Source of the DNA: Geothrix sp. 21YS21S-2 | Lineage (GTDB): Bacteria; Acidobacteriota; Holophagae; Holophagales; Holophagaceae | DNA length: 64,000 nucleotides | Direction: 5' to 3' | Assembly: GCF_030846775.1 (NCBI RefSeq) | Contig: NZ_CP132910.1 | Coordinates: forward strand, 3,320,001 to 3,384,000 | Shown: one piece after another, positions 54,160 through 60,799 of the stretch | Numbering within the stretch: position 1 is the first letter of the stretch | How the letters are laid out: each line of letters begins with the position of its first letter | Made by a program: the position numbers and the translations under genes | Notes under the pieces: generated by a model | What the model was told of the DNA's origin: nothing | The model's database searches: none | Seen by the model: only the letters and a program-made list of their open reading frames with translations

Positions 54160-54744
54160 TTACTTCTTGACGGCCTTCTTGGCGGCCGGCTTCTTGGCGA
54201 CGGCCTTCTTGACGGCCGGCTTCTTGGCGACGGCCTTCTTGGGGGCGGCCTTCTTGGCGACGACCTTCTTGGGGGCGGCCTTCTTGGCGACGACCTTCTT
54301 GGGAGCGGCCTTCTTGGCGACGACCTTCTTGGGGGCGGCCTTCTTGGCGACGACCTTCTTGGGGGCGGCCTTCTTGGCGACGACCTTCTTGGGGGCGGCC
54401 TTCTTGGCGACGACCTTCTTGGGGGCGGCCTTCTTGGCGACGACCTTCTTGGGGGCGGCCTTCTTGGCGACGACCTTCTTGGGGGCGGCCTTCTTCACGG
54501 CGGCCTTCTTGGGGGCGGCCTTCTTCACGGCGGGCTTCTTGGCCGCGGGCTTCTTGGCGGCGGGCTTCTTGGCCGCGGGCTTCTTGGCGGCGGGCTTCTT
54601 GGCCGCGGCCTTCTTCACGGCGGGCTTCTTCGCCGCGGGCTTCTTGGCGGCGGCCTTCTTGGCGGCCGGCTTCTTGGCGGCGACCGGCTCGGCGGCCGTT
54701 TCGACGGGAGCGGTGGTCTCGTCGGGCTGATTGATGTGTTCCAT
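54160..54744 (-). CDS. Histone H1-like protein from a strong internal start
   Basis: 194 residues starting at the in-frame ATG at 54744 (MEHINQPDETTAP). AAGGAG lies 6 nt upstream, in an AAAAAGGAG context far better than the ribosome site of the full-length frame. The product would be a short acidic head followed by about 170 residues of AAKKPAAKK and AAPKKVVAKK units with no aromatic residues, resembling AlgP/Hc1-type DNA-compacting proteins. It is very basic and likely binds DNA non-specifically. This start may make a free histone-like protein in addition to, or instead of, the fusion. Confidence 0.7.
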   Translation of the reverse strand: MEHINQPDETTAPVETAAEPVAAKKPAAKKAAAKKPAAKKPAVKKAAAKKPAAKKPAAKKPAAKKPAAKKPAVKKAAPKKAAVKKAAPKKVVAKKAAPKKVVAKKAAPKKVVAKKAAPKKVVAKKAAPKKVVAKKAAPKKVVAKKAAPKKVVAKKAAPKKVVAKKAAPKKAVAKKPAVKKAVAKKPAAKKAVKK

Positions 54745-55710
54745 TGGGAACTCCTTTTTGCCCTTGCGGGCGGGTTGGGGGGATTGGGTGGTTGACTGTG
54801 GTTTGCCGGTTGGAACCGAACCACCCGCCTTCGGTTTGTCGCTTTCGACGACACCCGCCGCGGCCTTGGCGGGCCTGGTGCCCTTGGCCGCGGGGCCTTG
54901 CTGCGCTTCCTGCTTGCCCTTGGACTTGACGGGCTTCTTGATCACCTCGACACCGGCCAGGATCTGCGCCAGTCGCTTGCCGGGATAGAACTCATCCAGC
55001 AGGGCGTCCCCGACGATGACGCCATGTACTCCCATCCCCTCCAGCTGCTGGATCTGCTGGAGGGTACAGACGCCGGCTTCCAGGATTCGCAGGCATCTGC
55101 TCTGAGGGACCTTCTTCATCAGGGTGAGCGCCTCCTCCCACCGGGGCTCCCATGTGTCGAGGTCACGGCCCAGCACACACACGATATCGGCATCGGCCTC
55201 CAGGGCCCGCTTCAGGTCGGCCTCGCTGGCCACCTCCACGATCACGTCCAGGCTCTTGGCCCGGGCGAGCTTCGAGAGGGCCGCGAGGCGGTCCGGCTCC
55301 AGGAGGGCGGCCATGAGCATCACGGCGTCGGCTCCCAGGATCTTGCTCTCCTCGATCTGGTACTCCTCGAAGATGAAGTCGTGCCGGATGAGGGGCACCT
55401 TCACGGCGGACCGCACCTCGGACAGGTGCTTGTCCTCGCCGAAGAAGAGGAAGCGGTCGGTGGCGACCGAGATGGCCCTGGCGCCGTTCTCCACGAGGCT
55501 CTTGGCGTGGGTGGAGGCCCTGTAGGCTTCCCTCACCTGGCCACGGAGCGGGTTGCCTCCGGCGGTCTCGGCGATGATGGAAATGCCGGGCTGGCTCAAC
55601 TCCTCCTTGAGGGAGTGGTGCCCCTTGTAGGCGTCCTTCACCGCTGCAGGGCCTTTTTGCTTTTTGATCTCGATGTCCAGCGCCTTAAATATCTGGACTT
55701 TTTTCAACAT
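54160..55710 (-). CDS. Pseudo-indole-3-glycerol-phosphate-synthase domain joined to histone-H1-like Lys/Ala repeat tail
   Basis: 516 residues in one frame. Residues 5-260 follow a TrpC (IGPS) barrel: SIIAET, AISVATD, FEEYQI, ILGADAVMLM, VIVEVASE, VIVGDALLDEF. Compared with IGPS catalysis, the Glu positions are kept (E48, E159), but the two lysines are A50 and H110, the Asn is L180 and the Ser is A212, so normal activity is unlikely. Residues 262-322 are a Lys/Pro/Gln linker. Residues 323-516 are a Lys/Ala/Pro/Val tail of KKAAPKKVVA-type units, like bacterial histone H1-like nucleoid proteins. The start at 55710 has only a weak GGGGG ribosome site. No other trp gene is nearby. Whether fusion or two products is expressed is unknown. 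Confidence 0.75.
   Translation of the reverse strand: MLKKVQIFKALDIEIKKQKGPAAVKDAYKGHHSLKEELSQPGISIIAETAGGNPLRGQVREAYRASTHAKSLVENGARAISVATDRFLFFGEDKHLSEVRSAVKVPLIRHDFIFEEYQIEESKILGADAVMLMAALLEPDRLAALSKLARAKSLDVIVEVASEADLKRALEADADIVCVLGRDLDTWEPRWEEALTLMKKVPQSRCLRILEAGVCTLQQIQQLEGMGVHGVIVGDALLDEFYPGKRLAQILAGVEVIKKPVKSKGKQEAQQGPAAKGTRPAKAAAGVVESDKPKAGGSVPTGKPQSTTQSPQPARKGKKEFPMEHINQPDETTAPVETAAEPVAAKKPAAKKAAAKKPAAKKPAVKKAAAKKPAAKKPAAKKPAAKKPAAKKPAVKKAAPKKAAVKKAAPKKVVAKKAAPKKVVAKKAAPKKVVAKKAAPKKVVAKKAAPKKVVAKKAAPKKVVAKKAAPKKVVAKKAAPKKVVAKKAAPKKAVAKKPAVKKAVAKKPAAKKAVKK
54241..54480 (-). repeat. Eight tandem 30-bp repeats encoding AAPKKVVAKK
   Basis: The 240 bp consist of eight back-to-back copies of one 30-bp unit, identical except for a single G-to-A change at 54304. 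Each unit encodes ten residues of the basic tail. Flanking less regular 15- and 30-bp related units extend the array to about 54170-54680. Such identity means recent expansion and a site prone to copy-number change. Confidence 0.95.
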
Positions 55711-55816
55711 TTACAACCCCCGGATCTCACTGCTTCCAGACACGTTTTTGTACCAGGAGCCTCATGAGAATGTTCTTACTACAAACCACTAAACCAGCGT
55801 TCCTAAAGAGGTCAAC

Positions 55817-55831
55817 AGAATTGTGAATTCT
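55817..55831. promoter_or_regulatory. Palindrome in the divergent region before upp
   Basis: AGAATTGTGAATTCT has perfect 6-bp arms around GTG. It lies midway between the pseudo-IGPS gene and upp in an AT-richer divergent promoter region. Candidate operator; no regulator can be named. Confidence 0.35.
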
Positions 55832-55888
55832 TTTCGCGATTGCGCCCGAGATTTTTTCATCGAAGGACCATTTTCGGAATCGCTCCGG

Positions 55889-55908
55889 ATGCCCCAAACT
55901 AGGGGCAT
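55889..55908 (+). other. Hairpin immediately upstream of the upp ribosome site
   Basis: ATGCCCC (55889-55895) pairs with GGGGCAT (55902-55908), 6-nt loop AAACTA. The AGGAG ribosome site begins 3 nt after it. A structure so close to the ribosome site could modulate upp translation. Confidence 0.45.
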
Positions 55909-55922
55909 ACAGGAGCGCGCCC

Positions 55923-56549
55923 ATGGAAGCCACCGTTCTCGACCACCCACTTTGCGACCACAAGATCTCTCTGCTGAGGGACCGGAAGACGCCTGGAATC
56001 CTGTTCCGGCGGGTTCTCGAAGAGCTCGGCCTCATCCTCGCGGTGGAGTGCACGCGCCATCTGCCGACCGAGCCCGTCGCCGTAGAGACGCCGCTGGAGC
56101 GGACCCAGGGGCGCCGCCTCACGTCCCTCGATCCCGTGGTGGTACCCGTCCTCCGCGCCGGACTCGGGCTGCTGCCCCCGTTCCTCCAGCTCCTGCCCAC
56201 GGCGAAGGTCGGGCACCTCGGCCTCTACCGCGACCACGATTCGCTGGTGCCCGTGCCCTACTACCGCAACTTCCCGCCCCTCCTCGACCAGAGGTACGTC
56301 TTCATCCTCGACCCGATGCTCGCCACCGGCGGCAGCGCCTCGGAGGCCGTGAGGCAGCTGAAGGTCGCCGGCGCCCAGCGCATCACCCTCGCCTCGGTGC
56401 TCGCGGCGCCCGAGGGCGTCGCCCGCCTCCAGCAGGACCACCCCGACATCCGCATCTTCGTCGCCGCGCTGGATCGCGAGCTCAACGACAAGGCGTACAT
56501 CCTCCCGGGCCTCGGCGACGCCGGGGACCGCCTCTTCGGGACGCTCTAG
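55923..56549 (+). CDS. upp: Uracil phosphoribosyltransferase
   Basis: 208 residues, standard size. PVLRAGLGLL, the PRPP loop LDPMLATGGSA, and the C-terminal GLGDAGDRLFG are UPRT signatures. It salvages uracil to UMP, feeding the pyrH step encoded at 32 kb. It is alone on the plus strand between the divergent pseudo-IGPS gene and the convergent flagellar cluster. Confidence 0.95.
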   Translation: MEATVLDHPLCDHKISLLRDRKTPGILFRRVLEELGLILAVECTRHLPTEPVAVETPLERTQGRRLTSLDPVVVPVLRAGLGLLPPFLQLLPTAKVGHLGLYRDHDSLVPVPYYRNFPPLLDQRYVFILDPMLATGGSASEAVRQLKVAGAQRITLASVLAAPEGVARLQQDHPDIRIFVAALDRELNDKAYILPGLGDAGDRLFGTL

Positions 56550-56669
56550 GAAGCCCGGGGGGGGGCTTCCGGGCACCGATGCCATGGCAGCCTCCCCGGA
56601 GGGCTCCTGGGGGCCTTCCAGGGTGAGGGCAGGGCCATTCCGGCGCCGGAACCAAGCCCGGCTTCCTTC

Positions 56670-56785
56670 CCTTTTCATCCCCGTCCACCCCCGGCAAGGG
56701 GCCGACGCGACCCGCGGCGCAACGCTCTGGCGCGCCGCGGGAGCCCAGGCCTCAATTGGCCGGGGATGGACGGGGATGGAAAAGG
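56670..56785. repeat. Nested long inverted repeat between upp and the flagellar cluster
   Basis: Outer arms 56670-56695 and 56759-56785 are about 26 bp long and complementary with only a mismatch and a one-base insertion (left arm begins CCTTTTCATCCCCGTCC). Inside them CCCGCGGCGC (56711-56720) and GCGCCGCGGG (56732-56741) form a second, perfect 10-bp stem. A shorter hairpin GGAAGCCC/GGGCTTCC (56549-56570) directly follows upp. It sits at the junction of convergent genes, without open frame or T-tract. Could be a bidirectional terminator or a member of a dispersed palindromic repeat family. Confidence 0.7.
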
Positions 56786-56804
56786 ATTGAAAAAATCCTG
56801 GCAA

Positions 56805-57104
56805 TCAACCCCGGGCAGGCTTGTAGCCGCTCAGGGCCCGGCTGCCCTTGCTGCGGGCCAGGAGTTCGTCCCGGACGGCCCCGCGGATGGCGTTGAGGTG
56901 GTTCACCTGGGTCTCCAGGCGCCGGCCCAGCTCCTGGGCGCGGGCGAGGATGTCGGGCCACCGGGGGCCCTTCTCGGCGCCGGCCAGGGCCTCCTGGAAG
57001 GCGGCGTGCCACGCGGCCACCTTTGCCGGGTCGGGGTCGTCGATGAGGGTCGCCAGGAGCCGTTCCAGGTCGTCCAGCGAAGCCGCTATCCTGCTGTCGC
57101 TCAT
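56805..57104 (-). CDS. Small helical protein downstream of fliS, FliT-like by position
   Basis: 99 residues from the ATG at 57104, which overlaps the fliS stop (ATGA). It is almost all helical, with charged heptads (ILARAQELGRRLETQVNHLNAI), and ends in a basic SRALSGYKPARG. Position directly after fliC-flaG-fliD-fliS is where fliT or other flagellar chaperones occur. Sequence similarity to FliT cannot be shown by eye, so the call rests on size, helicity and synteny. Confidence 0.5.
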   Translation of the reverse strand: MSDSRIAASLDDLERLLATLIDDPDPAKVAAWHAAFQEALAGAEKGPRWPDILARAQELGRRLETQVNHLNAIRGAVRDELLARSKGSRALSGYKPARG

Positions 57105-57529
57105 CCCACCATGCCCTGGGGGGAGAAGGCGGGAGGCTGGGCCGTGCCCTGGCGCTGGTCCAGCTCGGCCCAGGCGGCCTTCATCTCGCCGATCTGGCGC
57201 TCCAGGACCTCGAGGCGCTCGGCCTGGTTCTTCTGGCTGGCGTCGAAGAGCTCCTTCAGCCACCAGTCGTAGATGCGGGTGAGGTTCACGACCAGCTCGC
57301 CGCCGCCCTCGTGGTCGAGGCGGATGGCCAGCTCCTCGACGATGGAGGAGACCCGGTTCACCATGCGCGCCCGGGTGGCGATGTCCCGGCGGCGGATGGC
57401 CGCCACCGCCTGGATGAGGAACTTCTGGGCCCCTTCCAGGAGCATGAACATGATGTGCTCGGGGGTGGCGCCGTTGATCTGCTGCATGAGGTACTGGTTG
57501 GCGACAGCACCGCCGTAGTTCGGGTTCAT
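57101..57529 (-). CDS. fliS: Flagellar export chaperone FliS
   Basis: 142 residues. NQYLMQQINGATPEHIMFMLLEGAQKFL is replaced in function by the FliS pattern: an N-terminal helix, then TPEHIMFMLLEGA, corresponding to the conserved TxxxLixmLyeGa motif. Four helices in total. It binds the flagellin C-terminus to prevent early polymerisation. The C-terminal 25 residues are Gln/Pro-rich and extra. It lies 40 nt after fliD. Confidence 0.88.
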   Translation of the reverse strand: MNPNYGGAVANQYLMQQINGATPEHIMFMLLEGAQKFLIQAVAAIRRRDIATRARMVNRVSSIVEELAIRLDHEGGGELVVNLTRIYDWWLKELFDASQKNQAERLEVLERQIGEMKAAWAELDQRQGTAQPPAFSPQGMVG

Positions 57530-57569
57530 CGGGATCCCCCACTTGAGTTTCGTCTTCCGGAGGTGATGG

Positions 57570-59198
57570 CTAGATCCCCGAGAGACTTTGTCCTGCCGCG
57601 TTCAATTGTCCCACGGTGGCTTCGAGGTTCGAATAGAGCTTCTCCAGGCTGGCCTTGCTTCGGGCCAGGAAGTCCTGCTGCTGGAGTATCTGCTGGGAAA
57701 GCGTATAGTTGGACGCGTTCAGGTCCTGGATGATGCCGCCGATGTTGCCCGAGGTCACGGAGGTGAGGCTGGTGTCCAGGTCCTGGAGCAGCCTCGAGAT
57801 TCCGGTGGAGACGCCGAGGGTGCCCGAGGCCCCGCTGGAGGCCTTGACCACAAGGCCCTCCAGGGAGGTGCCGCTCACGCCGTAGAAGTAGCCGTCGGTG
57901 CTGGTCAGGGTGTTCGTCTCGGTCGTCCCGTCGGCCTTTTGGTTCTGGAAGGTGCCGGTGAGGACCCCGTTCACGGTGGCCACGTTGAAGGAGATGGGGG
58001 ACTTCGTCGTGTTGCTGCCGGATCCGACGAACGTCAGGAGGGGGCTGGTCGAGGTGGCGGAGTTGGCGAAGAGGTTGCTGACGCCCGCGGGGTCCTTGGT
58101 GAGGGCGGCCTTGAAGGCGGTCGTGTCCAGGCTGATGGTGCCGTCCTGGTTGGTCTTGAGGCCCACGCCCGCCGCGGTGGTGAAGGTGGCCGTGCCGGGC
58201 AGGCCCGAGGGGGCCCCCATGAGGGTGCTGGAGACCTGGGCCACCATCTGGCGCAGGCCCATGTCCATGTTGAACAGGCCCTTGGTATAGGATCCATCCG
58301 AGTTCTGGGTGAAGGTGGTCTTGGACTTGTAGTCGTTGTAGAAGGTGTTGAACTTGTCCACCACGTCCTGCATGGCCTTGGCGGCGGCGTCCTGGTCCTG
58401 GGTGACGGAGAGGGTCGTGGCCTTGGTGAGGTCCGTCTGGGCCTGGTTCAGGTTGAAGGTGACGCCCTGCACCGCGTCGCTGACGGAATTGGAGGACCGG
58501 TGGAGCTCCACCCCGTTGAGGATGAAGTCGGAGTTGGTGGCGGCCTGGGAGGTCGACGTCCCCGCGCCCAGCGTGCTGCCGGCGGGGGCCGTGAAGGAGA
58601 AGGAGGTGGCCCCTGAGGCCCCCTGGCCGGTGTTGTTGGCGCTCAGCACGAGCTGGCTGGAACCGTCGGCGCCGGTCTGGATGACCGCTGCGTTGACATT
58701 GATGGCCGTGCCGCTGGCGTCCTTGGCGTTGTTGATGGCCGCCGCCAGTCCGGCAAGGCTGTCGTTGCCGGCGCTGATGGTCACCGTGAAGGCTTTGCCG
58801 TCCATGTCCGTGAGCGTGTAGTCGCCGACCCCGATGGCCGCGTTGGGGAGCATGGTGGTGGGCATCACGAGCCTGGCCCGGGTGGCCAGGCTCTTGACGA
58901 TGACGTCGTACTGGCCCGGGGCGGCCCCGCTGGCCGTGGCGGTGACGTAGGCGCCGGTGGAGTCCGTGCTGGTCACCTTGTTGCTCTGGAAGCCGCTCGT
59001 GCCCAGGGTGGCCATGGAGATGGAGAGGCTGGTCAGGTCGGTGGAGAGGGTCTGCAGGGCGGCCGTTTTGGAGTTGTTGACGGTCTGCTGGGTCTGCATC
59101 CGGACCATCGGCTGGCTCTGCTGATTGATGATCGCGGCGATGAGCTGGTCGGTGGGCAGGTTGGTCGACAAGCCTTGGAAGCTGATTCCGGATGCCAC
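57570..59198 (-). CDS. fliD: Flagellar filament capping protein FliD
   Basis: 542 residues. The N-terminal part (GISFQGLSTNLPTDQLI and a helical coiled region) and the C-terminal helices (QQDFLARSKASLEKLYSNLE) are typical of hook-associated protein 2, with Ser/Thr/Gly-rich beta domains between. It caps the growing filament and promotes flagellin polymerisation. A GGAGG-type ribosome site precedes the ATG. It follows flaG on the minus strand. Confidence 0.93.
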   Translation of the reverse strand: MASGISFQGLSTNLPTDQLIAAIINQQSQPMVRMQTQQTVNNSKTAALQTLSTDLTSLSISMATLGTSGFQSNKVTSTDSTGAYVTATASGAAPGQYDVIVKSLATRARLVMPTTMLPNAAIGVGDYTLTDMDGKAFTVTISAGNDSLAGLAAAINNAKDASGTAINVNAAVIQTGADGSSQLVLSANNTGQGASGATSFSFTAPAGSTLGAGTSTSQAATNSDFILNGVELHRSSNSVSDAVQGVTFNLNQAQTDLTKATTLSVTQDQDAAAKAMQDVVDKFNTFYNDYKSKTTFTQNSDGSYTKGLFNMDMGLRQMVAQVSSTLMGAPSGLPGTATFTTAAGVGLKTNQDGTISLDTTAFKAALTKDPAGVSNLFANSATSTSPLLTFVGSGSNTTKSPISFNVATVNGVLTGTFQNQKADGTTETNTLTSTDGYFYGVSGTSLEGLVVKASSGASGTLGVSTGISRLLQDLDTSLTSVTSGNIGGIIQDLNASNYTLSQQILQQQDFLARSKASLEKLYSNLEATVGQLNAAGQSLSGI

Positions 59199-59237
59199 TG
59201 GACCCTCCTTTCCCGGTGCGGGGCAAAAACTGCTGCC

Positions 59238-59714
59238 TCAGAGACTCTTATCAAGAAGAATGCCAGAGTGACCCTGCTTCTCGGCCATGCGGAGGTTCCG
59301 GGCCTGCTGCACCACCTCTTCGGGCGGGAGCTGGCGAATCACCTTGTTGGTGACCGGGTTGACGACCCTGAACACGACGATGCCGGCCTGGTAGTCGGGC
59401 TGGAACTGGAGGTTGGAGGGCAGGCTCTTCAGATAGGACTGGAAGGCCTGGGCCGCCTCCTCCATGGTCATTTCCGGGGAGACCTGCTTGTTGGATACCC
59501 CCGAGGCGGTGGAGAGTTCCAGCTTGGTGGCCGCCTGGGCCGTCGCGGCGGCCTCCTGGATGGCCTTGCCGGAAGCGGAGGCGACGGTGGTGGGCGTGGC
59601 GGTGGTGGTGGTGGGCCTGACTGCGCCCTGGACGGACTCCGCCTGGGCCGCCGCGTAGGCCGCGGCTGGAGGGCTTGGACCCGGACTTCCGGTGGGACTG
59701 ATGGGATCAGACAT
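59238..59714 (-). CDS. flaG: FlaG-family flagellar protein
   Basis: 158 residues from the ATG at 59714, preceded by AGGAGG at 5 nt; the frame extends upstream without ribosome site. The first ~85 residues are Pro/Ala/Thr-rich and likely disordered. The conserved FlaG core is C-terminal: LQFQPDYQAGIVVFRVVNP, TNKVIRQLPPEEVV. FlaG proteins influence filament length. It lies between fliC and fliD, the common order. Confidence 0.88.
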   Translation of the reverse strand: MSDPISPTGSPGPSPPAAAYAAAQAESVQGAVRPTTTTATPTTVASASGKAIQEAAATAQAATKLELSTASGVSNKQVSPEMTMEEAAQAFQSYLKSLPSNLQFQPDYQAGIVVFRVVNPVTNKVIRQLPPEEVVQQARNLRMAEKQGHSGILLDKSL

Positions 59715-59796
59715 GGATTCCTCCTGGATTTCCATGGGCATGGGAGGAGGACCTTGCGGCCCTCCCCCCATGTTAGCTATCCGATGGAGTCAGTAC

Positions 59797-60639
59797 TTAC
59801 TGAAGGAGGGCCAGGATCTGCTGGGAGCTCTGGTTGGACTTCGCCAGGGCGCTCGTTCCGGACTGGTTGAGGATCTGGAACTTGGTGAGGTTGACCACTT
59901 CGTCCGCGATGTTGGCATCCATGATCTGGCTGCTGGCGGCGGTGAAGTTCTGCACCTGGACACCGAGGATGTCGGAGGTGGCGTTGAGCTGGGCCTCGTT
60001 GGCGCCGATGCTGGCGCGCATGCCGCTGACGGATTCCAGGGCGGCGGCGAGCTTGCTGACGACGCTGCCGGCGGCGGTGGAGCTGGCGAGGTTGTCGCCG
60101 GTGGTCCCGTTGGAGACCAGGCCGAGGGCCGCGGTGCTGGCGGTGGCGACGGAGCCCAGGGAGACGGTGAGGGAGCCGTAGTCGCCCGCCTGGACGGCGA
60201 CCGAGGTGGTGGAGCCGGCGGTGCTGCTGAAGATGGCCGCGCCGTTGAACTTGGTGGAGACGCCGATGTTGCCCATCGTCTTGATGATGTTCTGGAACTC
60301 GGCGTCCAGGTTGGCCCGGTTGGAGTCGCTGATCGTGCCGGTCTGGGCCTGCTGGGCCAGCTGGGAGGCGCGGGTCAGGAGCTGCGTGACCGAGTCCAGG
60401 GCGCCGTCAGCGACCTGCAGGTAGGAGACGCCGTCGTTGGCGTTGCGCTGGGCCTGGGTGGCGATCTTGATGTCGGCGTTCAGCTTGTTGCCGATGGCCA
60501 GGCCGGCGGCGTCGTCGGAAGCCTTGTTGATGCGCTTGCCGGTGGTGAGACGCTCGATGGTCTGCTGCAGGTTGCCACCGGTGATGCCCAGCTGACGGCT
60601 GGCGTTCAGGGCTGCAACGTTATTCAGAATGGAAGTCAT
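59797..60639 (-). CDS. fliC: Flagellin
   Basis: 280 residues from the ATG at 60639, with GGAGG 5 nt upstream. The N-terminal D0/D1 helices (SILNNVAALNASRQL, ERLTTGKRINKASDDAAGLA) and the C-terminal D0 (SGTSALAKSNQSSQQILALL) are conserved. The central part is short, so this is a minimal flagellin without large D2/D3 domains. It carries no cysteines. A sigma-28-like promoter lies about 75 nt upstream. Confidence 0.96.
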   Translation of the reverse strand: MTSILNNVAALNASRQLGITGGNLQQTIERLTTGKRINKASDDAAGLAIGNKLNADIKIATQAQRNANDGVSYLQVADGALDSVTQLLTRASQLAQQAQTGTISDSNRANLDAEFQNIIKTMGNIGVSTKFNGAAIFSSTAGSTTSVAVQAGDYGSLTVSLGSVATASTAALGLVSNGTTGDNLASSTAAGSVVSKLAAALESVSGMRASIGANEAQLNATSDILGVQVQNFTAASSQIMDANIADEVVNLTKFQILNQSGTSALAKSNQSSQQILALLQ

Positions 60640-60660
60640 GGCATCCTCCGTGATGCTGAT

Positions 60661-60678
60661 GGCGGCATCCGTGCCGCC
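60661..60678 (-). other. Hairpin in the fliC 5' leader
   Basis: GGCGGCA (60661-60667) and TGCCGCC (60672-60678) form a perfect 7-bp stem with a 4-nt loop, between the sigma-28-like promoter and the ribosome site of fliC. It may stabilise the abundant flagellin message. Confidence 0.45.
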
Positions 60679-60713
60679 GGGTTTTAGGGCTCGGGGGTAT
60701 CCCCGCAAGGTTC

Positions 60714-60741
60714 TATTCGGCCTGAAAACCTCCGGCCTTTA
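60714..60741 (-). promoter_or_regulatory. Sigma-28 (FliA)-like promoter of fliC
   Basis: On the minus strand TAAA (60738-60741) and GCCGAATA (60714-60721) are separated by 16 bp, close to the flagellar consensus TAAA-N15-GCCGATAA. Its position upstream of flagellin supports the assignment. Confidence 0.65.
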
Positions 60742-60799
60742 GTAATTTATTCCATCTCCCGGGACGAATTTCCCTTCGGCCATAGATATATGATGGCGG

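Noticed and set aside
54241-54480. CRISPR-like regular repeat
   Set aside because: Units are contiguous 30-bp coding repeats with no spacers and keep the reading frame; no cas genes are nearby.
59772-59810. TCAGTA/TACTGA palindrome at the end of fliC as terminator
   Set aside because: Six-base arms with a two-base spacer and no T-tract; it overlaps the stop codon and cannot form a stable hairpin.
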